Positions 6,612 to 12,871 of a stretch of 30,247 nucleotides of DNA are shown in pieces. The DNA is taken from positions 1 to 30,247 of IMG/VR virus record IMGVR_UViG_3300027861_000142; one strand, 5' to 3'. The number at the start of each line of letters is the position of its first letter. The first letter of the stretch is position 1. Both the position numbers and the translations under genes were made by a program. Under the pieces are notes generated by a model that worked only from the letters and a program-made list of their open reading frames with translations, ran no database searches and was not told the DNA's origin. This stretch comes from a virus.

Positions 6612-7493
6612 CTACAGAACGTATTGCTTTGCAACTCTAGTCACATGACCAATCTCGTTTATTGCTTTTTTTAACTCAGTTATAACTCCTTTCTGCCTCA
6701 ACACCTCTCCATTAATACACTCTATTTTGTTATCCTTATCAGCAAATAAAAAACGGTTATTTTCCAATTTTTTCTTTAATTCTTCAATCTCATTGTGTAA
6801 CTCTTGGTTTATATCGCATAATCCTTTGTAGCTTTTTCTTGATTTAGCAATCTCTTCATCTTTAATCCGCAACATTGTCATAAATTCATTGCGATTGAAT
6901 TCTATTTGCTTATGTTTTACTTTGAGTTCCTTGTTTAATTCTTCGATTTGATGAATCATTACAATTCGCTCACCCTCTTTACTTCCGATTAATACCGCTT
7001 CCTTTGGGGTATCTTTCAAATCTTCAAAAGATGGAAAGTTATGTGTGTGGATTTGAGGTTTAACAGAGCTATTGTCATTTATTGCAACATCAACAGGAGT
7101 CACCTCGCCTGTTTTTAGGTTGAGTTCGGGGAGGTTCTTTTCTTCAAACGCATTATAACCTTCATTTGTTGAGCGGTAGGAGCACCAAATATATAATGGT
7201 AAACGTCGGCTCATGTTTGCTAATTCTTCGTACATTTCTTTTGAATTAATACTAACTTTATAATTTGGATTAACAGCAGATGTTTGATTCTTTATCACCT
7301 CCCGCGCCTCGTCGCAGATTAGTTTGACTGGGCGGATGTTGTTGTTCTTATAATATCTATACGAATCCACACAACAAACGTGTCCTTTTTTATTTTCAGC
7401 CAAACCGATGTAATCAGCTTTTGTCCACTCTTGACTCATCATTGTATCTCCGTGATAAACCTCCACCTCTTGACCATTCTCAAACTCTTGCAT
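6612..7493 (-). CDS. Coiled-coil protein with N-terminal SH3-like segment (293 aa)
   Basis: The start MQEFENGQEVEVYHGDTMM is chosen because CAGGAGAACAAA precedes ATG 7493; the ORF remains open to 7547 without a site. The N-terminal 60 residues (VEVYHGD, WTKADYIGLAENKKGHVCC, YYKNNNIRPVK) resemble a small beta-barrel found at the start of other phage proteins of unknown role. Residues 170-275 are a long coiled coil. The stop lies inside an imperfect hairpin arm (TGTAGC). It follows the 24-aa membrane miniprotein and belongs to the attenuated operon starting at 7784. Function unknown. Confidence 0.7.
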   Translation of the reverse strand: MQEFENGQEVEVYHGDTMMSQEWTKADYIGLAENKKGHVCCVDSYRYYKNNNIRPVKLICDEAREVIKNQTSAVNPNYKVSINSKEMYEELANMSRRLPLYIWCSYRSTNEGYNAFEEKNLPELNLKTGEVTPVDVAINDNSSVKPQIHTHNFPSFEDLKDTPKEAVLIGSKEGERIVMIHQIEELNKELKVKHKQIEFNRNEFMTMLRIKDEEIAKSRKSYKGLCDINQELHNEIEELKKKLENNRFLFADKDNKIECINGEVLRQKGVITELKKAINEIGHVTRVAKQYVL

Positions 7494-7507
7494 TTTGTTC
7501 TCCTGTT

Positions 7508-7582
7508 TTAATAAATAATAATTACTGCTATAATCTGAATTACACACATAGCCATGATAGAAAACTTTTGTTTTTCACTCAT
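7508..7582 (-). CDS. Membrane miniprotein, 24 aa
   Basis: Reads MSEKQKFSIMAMCVIQII then AVIIIY: seven polar residues followed by one transmembrane helix. ATG 7582 is preceded by AGGAGGTGTGGGG, one of the strongest ribosome sites in the window, which supports it being real despite its length. It lies directly after the leader terminator (7601-7638), so its expression needs read-through or antitermination. Role unknown. Confidence 0.55.
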   Translation of the reverse strand: MSEKQKFSIMAMCVIQIIAVIIIY

Positions 7583-7593
7583 CCCCACACCTC

Positions 7594-7722
7594 CTAAAAT
7601 AAAAAAGCCCCACATATCCGAGGGAGGATAATAGGGGCGTAAATTCGTTTATTATTCAATCCCTCAATTGAAATAGTTGTAGCTCCTTTTTTGGTAGAAG
7701 GAATAACTAATTGAGTGTTCAT
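7594..7722 (-). CDS. 42-codon leader ORF running through the terminator
   Basis: Starts MNTQLVIPSTKKGATTIS and ends RICGAFLF. Its codons continue across the whole terminator hairpin and U-run, and its TAG stop overlaps the first base of the AGGAGG site of the next gene. A ribosome translating it would melt the terminator, so it could act as an attenuation leader peptide. Its own ribosome site is weak (GTGGTTAAAAAC) and the ATG lies between arms TTGAGT/ACTCAA. It may instead be a plain small gene. Confidence 0.45.
   Translation of the reverse strand: MNTQLVIPSTKKGATTISIEGLNNKRIYAPIILPRICGAFLF
7601..7638 (-). terminator. Leader terminator with SD-complementary loop
   Basis: Outer stem GCCCC/GGGGC, 3x3 internal loop, inner stem TATCC/GGATA, loop TCCCTC, then TTTTTTATTTT. 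The loop pairs with GAGGG in the loop of hairpin H1 (7655-7672: TTCAAT/ATTGAA, loop TGAGGG), and CCTCC in the inner arm and loop can pair with the GGAGG of the following ribosome site. Confidence 0.75.
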
Positions 7723-7755
7723 GTTTTTAACCACATATACTAACTCAACACCCCT

Positions 7756-7784
7756 ATCTTAACACGCTTTTCTCGCCCTGTCAA
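7756..7784 (-). promoter_or_regulatory. Strong sigma70 promoter after terL
   Basis: TTGACA (7784-7779), 17-nt spacer, TAAGAT (7761-7756) on the minus strand. It starts just downstream of the terL stop and drives the leader with the 42-codon ORF. Confidence 0.75.
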
Positions 7785-7789
7785 TAGGT

Positions 7790-9271
7790 TTAGCAATAAT
7801 CTTGGGATCTGGTGGTGATAACCTCTTCTAAAAAGTTCTCAGCTATTGCGGTTAATACGTCAGGTGCATCATCATGGTCATTTGCTCTGAATAACTTCTT
7901 GAATTTAATTACGTCTTTGTAAAAGTCTGGCCACTTGGACTCCCAACCAATAGGCATTATTATACGCTCTTGTACTGTCGCACTATTTGAGATGATGCGA
8001 GCCTCTTTGTTTTCAGACTGGTGATACCAATCAACAACACATTGTTTATTGAAATAATCACATTTAAGTAAATCCTTTACTTTCCTAGCAAAGTTCTTAC
8101 CACCATTATTACTTTCTATGTCTGACTTTCTAACACCACCATCATGTAGCATTTTGGCGGTCAAAGGTTCTGTTTCTTCCATTCCTTTCTGAGTATAAAT
8201 AACATCCTTAACATATGCATAACCGCTTTTTGACTCATCCCAGTTTACAGAACATAGGTAATCATCTCCTGCATCCGCTGTGTCTGTGTTATTGCGTTTA
8301 ATTAATATGTCATCTGGTAACTTCTTATATGTTTGAAATCCGTTAGAATAAAGCAACCCTTCTTTATTACTTGGGTTTCCCTGATGTAATGAATCAAACA
8401 TCAATGGGTCTTTAGCTCTGGAACGCTCTAATTTAGGCAGTGAGTGCCGTTCTGGCCATAACGCTTCACCTATCTCGCGTTTATCTATCTCTGTTGGCTC
8501 TGTTGTCTTGATAGCTTCAAAATTAATCTTAAACCAAACGTCTTGATTTTTATATTCTTCAATATCATCAAGAGACTTTATATTTATCACTGGCTCTTTA
8601 GATTCTACAAAGCCAACCAAATCATCTTCATCCCATCTCGTAAATACTATTAATTGCTGTGAGTCGTTGTGCAGCCGTGTGTCTGCTGTGGAGTTGTACC
8701 AATCTTTTACATTCTCACGTATTAATGGAGACTTAGCCTCTTTCCAGTCTTTGTATAAATCATCCATTAAAAGAACATCAACAGGATCACCAGTTAAGCC
8801 ACCTTGGTAACCTACGTTCTTTAAGAATCCATCATGTCCGACTATCTCCATTTCTTCGGCTGTATTAGAATACTGTGATTGTTTCCCTTCTGGGGTTAAT
8901 CGCCCAAATATTTTAATATACTTTTCATCAGCCAATAATTGCTTTACTTTTCGCCCAAACTTACGTGCTTTTGTGGCTGAATAACAAACGGTTGCTATTT
9001 TTAAATCGGGATCGCGTCCAATCATCATAGCAGGAACATTAATGGATGAGCCTTGAGATTTACCGTGTTGAGGTGGACATGATATAATAAGTTTCTTGAT
9101 ACGTCCATCAACGAACGCATCAAGAATAGAGTAATAGTTTTTATGGAATTGTGTATCTTGGAATTTTGGCATTGTGTAACGCGCAAAGGCTAAATTATAA
9201 TCCTTTGCATATTTAATACGCTCATCATCCTGTATCTTTTGAGCTTCTACTATTTTACTTGTAGTCGTCAA
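7790..9271 (-). CDS. terL: Terminase large subunit
   Basis: 493 aa, full length. The ATPase half has Walker A PPQHGKS (66-72), Walker B VLLMDD (166-171) and the motif VFTRWDEDDL (209-218). The nuclease half has acidic residues in NNTDTADAGDD (328-337), ESNNGG (386-391) and HDDAPDVLT (466-474), the RNase H-like site that cuts the concatemer. It pumps DNA into the procapsid through the portal. The start overlaps the small-subunit stop by 17 nt. The nearest downstream gene set is separated by its own promoter. Confidence 0.95.
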   Translation of the reverse strand: MTTTSKIVEAQKIQDDERIKYAKDYNLAFARYTMPKFQDTQFHKNYYSILDAFVDGRIKKLIISCPPQHGKSQGSSINVPAMMIGRDPDLKIATVCYSATKARKFGRKVKQLLADEKYIKIFGRLTPEGKQSQYSNTAEEMEIVGHDGFLKNVGYQGGLTGDPVDVLLMDDLYKDWKEAKSPLIRENVKDWYNSTADTRLHNDSQQLIVFTRWDEDDLVGFVESKEPVINIKSLDDIEEYKNQDVWFKINFEAIKTTEPTEIDKREIGEALWPERHSLPKLERSRAKDPLMFDSLHQGNPSNKEGLLYSNGFQTYKKLPDDILIKRNNTDTADAGDDYLCSVNWDESKSGYAYVKDVIYTQKGMEETEPLTAKMLHDGGVRKSDIESNNGGKNFARKVKDLLKCDYFNKQCVVDWYHQSENKEARIISNSATVQERIIMPIGWESKWPDFYKDVIKFKKLFRANDHDDAPDVLTAIAENFLEEVITTRSQDYC

Positions 9272-9683
9272 ACTCTTTTTGCCTTTTAACTATATTGTTT
9301 ATAGCTTCTCTTTTTTGATCTTCTGTTAATTCAATCTCTGTATTGTAGTTAGTATTATCAACCTCAGTCTTATCCTTCCATCCCATATTTTTTAGGGCGA
9401 AAATGGATCCAGTACAAGCTTTACCATCAAGCCTTCTTTCATAATCAGCCTCAACCATCATCTTAGCTCTTTTTATAGTGTAAGTAAACTCTGGCTTTTT
9501 CTCGTACTCATATATAGACTCTCTACTACAAAACCCCAAGGCTAATGCTAATCCTGTTATCAAAGCAGGGCGGTATTGCTCAACACCATCTCCATCTACA
9601 TAAACAAGCCCTTCAAAGTAACTTGTTATTAAATCTTGCATCTCTTCTGCTGTCTCAAATTTTGGAGGTCTACCACCTGCCAT
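9255..9683 (-). CDS. terS: Terminase small subunit
   Basis: 142 aa. The N-terminus MAGGRPPKFETAEEMQDLIT is typical of small terminases of this type (GRPPKF, then the helix xxMQxLIxxYF). Next are the YRPALITGLALALGFCSRESIYEYEKK helices (seen in pieces; HTH-like, about 38-65), LDGKACTGSIFALKNMGWKDKTEVD (about 87-111) and a polar C-terminus. It recognises phage DNA and loads TerL. ATG 9683 has AGAGGTGTAGGT upstream. Overlap with terL implies coupling. Confidence 0.9.
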   Translation of the reverse strand: MAGGRPPKFETAEEMQDLITSYFEGLVYVDGDGVEQYRPALITGLALALGFCSRESIYEYEKKPEFTYTIKRAKMMVEADYERRLDGKACTGSIFALKNMGWKDKTEVDNTNYNTEIELTEDQKREAINNIVKRQKEFDDYK

Positions 9684-9702
9684 ACCTACACCTCTTTAAA
9701 AT

Positions 9703-9776
9703 TGGAGCTACATACAGGAATCGAACCTGTGTCCCTAGCAAACTATGGGCTTGCTCTACCACTGAGCTAATGTAGC
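9703..9776 (-). tRNA. tRNA-like gene, anticodon arm non-canonical
   Basis: 74 nt with encoded CCA. Acceptor GCTACAT pairs perfectly with ATGTAGC; the D arm is GCTC-AGTGGTA-GAGC; the T arm is ACAGG-TTCGAAT-CCTGT. The 17 nt at the normal anticodon-arm position (AGCCC ATAGTTT GCTAG) do not form a stem. A shifted fold, GCAAG-CCCATAG-TTTGC, gives a 7-nt loop with CAT centred but lacks U33, overlaps the D stem by two bases and leaves a long variable region. So the body is a tRNA but the identity cannot be assigned. It could be a degraded tRNA, a decoy, or an unusual one. Confidence 0.7.
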
Positions 9777-9864
9777 CTGTTATATTTATAAAATTAATCT
9801 ACCTAATGTGCGCCTTGCCCGCCCCGACCTAAGTACTGTTTCCGTTTGTAATTTAACCCCTCAA

Positions 9865-10032
9865 CTATCCTTTGTCAAATTTGGCTAATTCAGCTAACAT
9901 CTCCTCAATCCTACAATCCTTCATCTTAATGGTGTTCAGCAATCCGCGAATAGTTGCATTGGTTAACGCGTTGTATGCCGTGAACATTAGCCCTAACAGA
10001 ATTAAAGTTCCAACAAAAAAATAAATCATCAT
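9865..10032 (-). CDS. Small membrane protein, 55 aa
   Basis: MMIYFFVGTLILLGLMFTAY at the N-terminus is a transmembrane helix, followed by a short amphipathic helix (KDCRIEEMLAELAKF). ATG 10032 overlaps the stop of the zinc-ribbon membrane gene (ATGA), so they are translated together. No family recognised. Confidence 0.65.
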   Translation of the reverse strand: MMIYFFVGTLILLGLMFTAYNALTNATIRGLLNTIKMKDCRIEEMLAELAKFDKG

Positions 10033-10256
10033 ACCTCATCCCCACACACAGGACACTCGAATTTATTAGCATTAAAACGTGCTGTCATTATCCAAAGCGG
10101 CACAACAACAATCGTACTCAACCAAAATGTAAGCAGACCAGATATAACCCACATCAGCAAAAAGCCAAAGTGAGCCGCACAACCTATATTTGGCTCATCC
10201 CTCACAGCTCTTACATTGCGATCACAATATTCGCACCATCTTTGTTCAGTTGACAT
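10029..10256 (-). CDS. Membrane protein with split CxxC zinc ribbon (LITAF-like layout), 75 aa
   Basis: CEYC (8-11) near the N-terminus and CPVC (68-71) near the C-terminus flank a hydrophobic stretch (about 25-58, one or two membrane segments, HFGFLLMWVISGLLTFWL then STIVVVPLWIM). CxxC-hydrophobic-CxxC is the layout of LITAF-type zinc ribbons that sit on a membrane surface. Start TAATG overlaps the preceding stop, with GGTGAATA upstream. Function unknown; membrane tethering is inferred. Confidence 0.65.
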   Translation of the reverse strand: MSTEQRWCEYCDRNVRAVRDEPNIGCAAHFGFLLMWVISGLLTFWLSTIVVVPLWIMTARFNANKFECPVCGDEV

Positions 10257-11131
10257 TATTCACCAACCTTGGTAATATTATAACAAAATTCCTGCGCTCT
10301 CTTTTCCTGCTCCTCGAAGAACTCATGCATCCCGTTTATCCTGTCATAACAATCCTCAAGCTCTTGCTCTAGCTCTTTGATTCTGATTTGCTCTTGGGTT
10401 TCTTGAGGCTTAATGCGGTAAACAAGAATATCAACATCTTTAATAGTTGTCATGTGGTGTATAAACTCGGTTAAATCGCTATGTTGAATTGGTAACCATT
10501 CTTCATGATGATTATTATACTCAATGTTTTCAAAATCAGATTCTGTTAATTCGTTTAATGTTTTTCCATCAATCAAATAGTCATCATACCCATCACCATT
10601 CCACTTCTTACCATTCTTCATCTCTTCAAATTTGAGCTGTTTGATTTGGTCTGGTGTGGCTTTTATTATATCGTACTCAGCTATCCATCTGTTAACTTTA
10701 AAGTCAAATTGACTCAAGCTGTTAACTCTTGATAATCCATGAAATACACCTTCTTTAGTTGGGTCACCAAGCCTTCCGAAAACATTAGTATTGTCACAAT
10801 ACCCCACCACGTCCCCACGCTTAAACTTAGGCTTAACGCTATCAAGCTCTTCTTGGGTTGCAGGGCGGAAAATCTTAGAGTATGAACCAAATGAACACTC
10901 GCCAAGATACTGTCTTATTTGTGGATTTTTTGTGCAATCATCAGAATAATACCACTTCCCCTCTTTCAGCTTTAGGCGGTAGGCTATAGAATTATATATT
11001 CTACTAAACTTTACGGCAGGATCCCATTTTTCATCGAATGCAATTAAATCCGACAATAGTTCACTCCTAAATAACTCCTGCTCTTCATCACTCAACAATC
11101 CAAACGGTACTTTATTTGTTAACATGTTCAT
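10256..11131 (-). CDS. Hypothetical protein, 291 aa, under kissing-loop leader control
   Basis: Starts MNMLTNKVPFGLLSDEEQEL. The N-terminal half has repeated small beta-type segments (WYYSDDC, KIFRPATQEELDSVKPKFKRGDVVGY). The middle is acidic and the C-terminal 40 residues form a coiled coil (IRIKELEQELEDCYDRING). No enzyme motif seen. ATG 11131 lies 8 nt after AAGGAG, which is inside hairpin H3 of the upstream leader. Its stop overlaps the LITAF-like gene, so the leader also governs the two membrane genes. Function unknown. Confidence 0.7.
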   Translation of the reverse strand: MNMLTNKVPFGLLSDEEQELFRSELLSDLIAFDEKWDPAVKFSRIYNSIAYRLKLKEGKWYYSDDCTKNPQIRQYLGECSFGSYSKIFRPATQEELDSVKPKFKRGDVVGYCDNTNVFGRLGDPTKEGVFHGLSRVNSLSQFDFKVNRWIAEYDIIKATPDQIKQLKFEEMKNGKKWNGDGYDDYLIDGKTLNELTESDFENIEYNNHHEEWLPIQHSDLTEFIHHMTTIKDVDILVYRIKPQETQEQIRIKELEQELEDCYDRINGMHEFFEEQEKRAQEFCYNITKVGE

Positions 11132-11137
11132 TTTTCT

Positions 11138-11254
11138 AACTCCTTCACCTAGTTAATTAAAAAGCCCGCTTACATCTAATCGAGGTGAAGTCGACTAGCG
11201 CAAACGGGCTAAACTCAAATATCTTATTCAGCCCTTCACCTGCTGTTATTATCT
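11138..11254 (-). promoter_or_regulatory. Three-hairpin leader with complementary loops (module 2)
   Basis: From the expected transcript start near 11254. H1 is CAGC[AGGTGAAGG]GCTG (11245-11229). H2 is CTAGTCGA[CTTCACC]TCGATTAG (11198-11176), inside the terminator stem AGCCCG/CGGGCT. H3 is AACT[AGGTGAAGG]AGTT (11154-11138), which holds the Shine-Dalgarno. The 9-nt loops of H1 and H3 are identical and the H2 loop is their perfect 7-nt complement. GGGCT just after the H1 loop can also pair with AGCCC of the terminator as an antiterminator. Seen in sequence; folding not computed. Confidence 0.75.
11158..11210 (-). terminator. Leader terminator of module 2
   Basis: AGCCCG (11210-11205) and CGGGCT (11168-11163) form the outer stem around H2, followed by TTTTTAATT on the minus strand. 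It sits between promoter 11261-11289 and the ribosome site of the gene at 11131, so it must act by attenuation. Confidence 0.75.
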
Positions 11255-11260
11255 TCTACT

Positions 11261-11289
11261 AGCTTACATTGTTTACTAACTATTGTCAA
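11261..11289 (-). promoter_or_regulatory. Promoter for leader module 2
   Basis: TTGACA (11289-11284), 17-nt spacer, TAAGCT (11266-11261). The spacer end TAAACAATGTA matches the early leftward promoter at 24109-24137 (AAACAATGTATAA). It overlaps the 3' end of the rusA gene. Confidence 0.6.
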
Positions 11290-11716
11290 TAAGCAAATTA
11301 TCAATTTCCTCAAACTCTATCTCAATTCGCGGCTCCAATCCCCATAGCTTTTTTGTATCTGCATTATGACAAATTAATTGATCAGCCTCATACACAATCC
11401 CGCTCAACGCATCAATTAAGCCTTTGAATAGATTATCTGTAACATCTGGCTTCGTTGTCTTATAAATATAGCCACCGCGCTCTAAATGCTCTTTTTCTGC
11501 CTTTTTAAATCCTTTCAAACTCTTGCTAAAAACAAACACAGCTCGTTTAATCCTTACCGCACCTCTCATCATTTCAAAACCTGCTGGCAGTTGCGCTATT
11601 GCAATATTCTCAATACAGCGTTTCCATCTCGTCACATCTGGCTTTTGATATGCTCGGCCTCTGCTGAATCTACATGATTGAATTGCTTTTGGCTCTATGT
11701 TAAATATTAAATTCAT
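11276..11716 (-). CDS. rusA: RusA-family Holliday junction endonuclease
   Basis: 146 aa, close to the family length. The catalytic region KPDVTDNLFKGLIDALSG (89-106) plus YEADQLI (109-115) gives D91, D94, K98, D102 and D112, the expected acidic set and lysine of RusA. It resolves recombination and replication branches before packaging. ATG 11716 has AGGTAAGAAATAAGC upstream. The end of the gene carries the promoter of leader module 2. Confidence 0.9.
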   Translation of the reverse strand: MNLIFNIEPKAIQSCRFSRGRAYQKPDVTRWKRCIENIAIAQLPAGFEMMRGAVRIKRAVFVFSKSLKGFKKAEKEHLERGGYIYKTTKPDVTDNLFKGLIDALSGIVYEADQLICHNADTKKLWGLEPRIEIEFEEIDNLLIDNS

Positions 11717-11744
11717 GCTTATTTCTTACCTCTCACCCTTCGAT

Positions 11745-11891
11745 TTACGGATTAATCTTACAGGCATAGTTACCTTTCGGAGCTTTCTTTTTATTCTCCA
11801 TTACTCTGTCGAGGTGCGACTTTTCTTTCTTGTACTCCTCGGTCAATCTTGCTTCGTGCAGAATCTTTTTTAGTTCGCGTTGTGTTTTCAT
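11745..11891 (-). CDS. Small basic protein, 48 aa
   Basis: Reads MKTQRELKKILHEARLTEEY and ends GNYACKINP; strongly basic and helical. ATG 11891 is preceded by AAGGTGTGAT. It lies between the DUF1737-like gene and rusA, 22 nt after the former. No family recognised. Confidence 0.55.
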   Translation of the reverse strand: MKTQRELKKILHEARLTEEYKKEKSHLDRVMENKKKAPKGNYACKINP

Positions 11892-11913
11892 ATCACACCT
11901 TGGTTATTTGGAA

Positions 11914-12081
11914 TTATCTAACTTTAACTAATGCCTGTGTATACACCATAAAACTATTAGCTGTTTTACACATTGATACACCACCAGTAACGACCCATTC
12001 TTTGGAAGCCAATAGCTCGTTTACTTTTGCTTCTAAGTTCTCTCTTCTAATGTTCTCAAGTATCTTATATACTTTTTCCAC
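11914..12081 (-). CDS. DUF1737-type small protein, GTG start (55 aa)
   Basis: The body VYKILENIRRENLEAKVNEL, ASKEWVVTGGVSM and YTQALVK matches the small DUF1737 pattern (a helix, then W-x-x-x-G-G-V/I and a short strand ending Q-A-L/M). The open frame extends to 12117 only with a TTG codon. GTG 12081 has GGGAGGTGGAAT directly upstream, so I start there. Role of the family unknown. Confidence 0.65.
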   Translation of the reverse strand: MEKVYKILENIRRENLEAKVNELLASKEWVVTGGVSMCKTANSFMVYTQALVKVR

Positions 12082-12168
12082 ATTCCACCTCCCCCATAGT
12101 TTCCCGATACCCCCCAAACGAATAGGTAATCGGATTAATTTAATATTTCTTTGCGTAACTCACGAGTT

Positions 12169-12648
12169 CTATCCTAAAACAGGCTTGTTGTAGTGAGTTT
12201 CTACAGCTTTCTCCCTGGCCTTTATAGCCTCTTCTTTTGAACTAAAAGCTCCAAGGTGGATATTCTTTCCATTTAGGGTTATTCCTGCCTTCCATTTCTT
12301 GATGGCCTTAGGGTAGAAATACACGCCAGTAACTCCAGTTGTGTTTGACTTGTACTTAATCTTATTGAACATATTACCTTGATGAGTTGTGTTCTCTAGG
12401 TTGGACTTCTGGTTGTTAAGTGTGTTGTGATCTAAATGATCTACTACAAGTCCACTTGGTGTCCTCATCACTCTTCTATGCATTCTCTCTTGCGTCCAGT
12501 TGCCATCTTTATCTTTAACTGTCCTTCTCGCATAAAAAGATAAACTTTTATCACACTTGTAAGCGTGCCATTTGTGTTTGTTTAATTCCTCAAAATCCTC
12601 ATCGTCGACTAATGCAAATTTACATTGCGTTAACTTAATCTTCTTCAT
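12169..12648 (-). CDS. HNH homing-type endonuclease with AP2 DNA-binding domain
   Basis: 159 aa. The HNH core VVDHLDHNTLNNQKSNL (68-84) gives H71, H74, N75 and N78/N79. It is followed by an AP2/ERF-like domain TGVTGVYFYPKAIKKWKAGI (104-123) and LGAFSSKEEAIKAREKA (132-148). These are free-standing homing endonucleases common in phages. The start MKKIKLTQ is chosen because GGAGTACCAGTCT precedes ATG 12648; the ORF is open to 12684. It has its own promoter and an attenuator leader whose third hairpin contains this ribosome site. It sits between a YopX gene and a DUF1737 gene, like an inserted cassette. Confidence 0.9.
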   Translation of the reverse strand: MKKIKLTQCKFALVDDEDFEELNKHKWHAYKCDKSLSFYARRTVKDKDGNWTQERMHRRVMRTPSGLVVDHLDHNTLNNQKSNLENTTHQGNMFNKIKYKSNTTGVTGVYFYPKAIKKWKAGITLNGKNIHLGAFSSKEEAIKAREKAVETHYNKPVLG

Positions 12649-12749
12649 AGACTGGTACTCCATAATAAAAAAGGGTCTCCGCATTGAATAGTACCAGTAT
12701 TCAACACAAAGACCCTCAAATTATAAACATCGTCGTCTCTGGTACAGAC
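12647..12749 (-). promoter_or_regulatory. Three-hairpin leader with complementary loops (module 3)
   Basis: H1 is GTCT[GTACCAG]AGAC (12749-12735), right at the expected transcript start. H2 is TTGAATA[CTGGTAC]TATTCAA (12704-12684) within the terminator. H3 is ATGGA[GTACCAG]TCTAT (12663-12647), spanning the Shine-Dalgarno and the first two bases of the HNH start codon. Loops of H1 and H3 are identical and exactly complementary to the 7-nt H2 loop. Same design as 11138-11254 with unrelated sequence. Confidence 0.75.
12667..12716 (-). terminator. Leader terminator of module 3
   Basis: AGGGTCT (12716-12710) pairs with AGACCCT (12678-12672) around hairpin H2, then TTTTTT on the minus strand. The HNH ribosome site starts only a few bases later, so read-through is required for expression. 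Confidence 0.8.
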
Positions 12750-12755
12750 ATTTAT

Positions 12756-12783
12756 ATAATAACATTGTTTTAATTATATTCAA
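12756..12783 (-). promoter_or_regulatory. Promoter for HNH leader, extended -10
   Basis: TTGAAT (12783-12778), 16-nt spacer ending TGT, TATTAT (12761-12756). The spacer includes TAAAACAATGT, similar to the promoters at 11261 and 24109. Confidence 0.6.
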
Positions 12784-12871
12784 GTAACTACACGCTCTTG
12801 CAGAAAGTCCTTAAACTTAATTACACTCTTTTGTTTTGGTAACTACAAAGCTGTGTAACAATCGGACGGCT

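Noticed and set aside
11849-12193. 114-aa plus-strand ORF
   Set aside because: Antisense to the 48-aa and DUF1737-like genes; no ribosome site and the gene block runs leftward.
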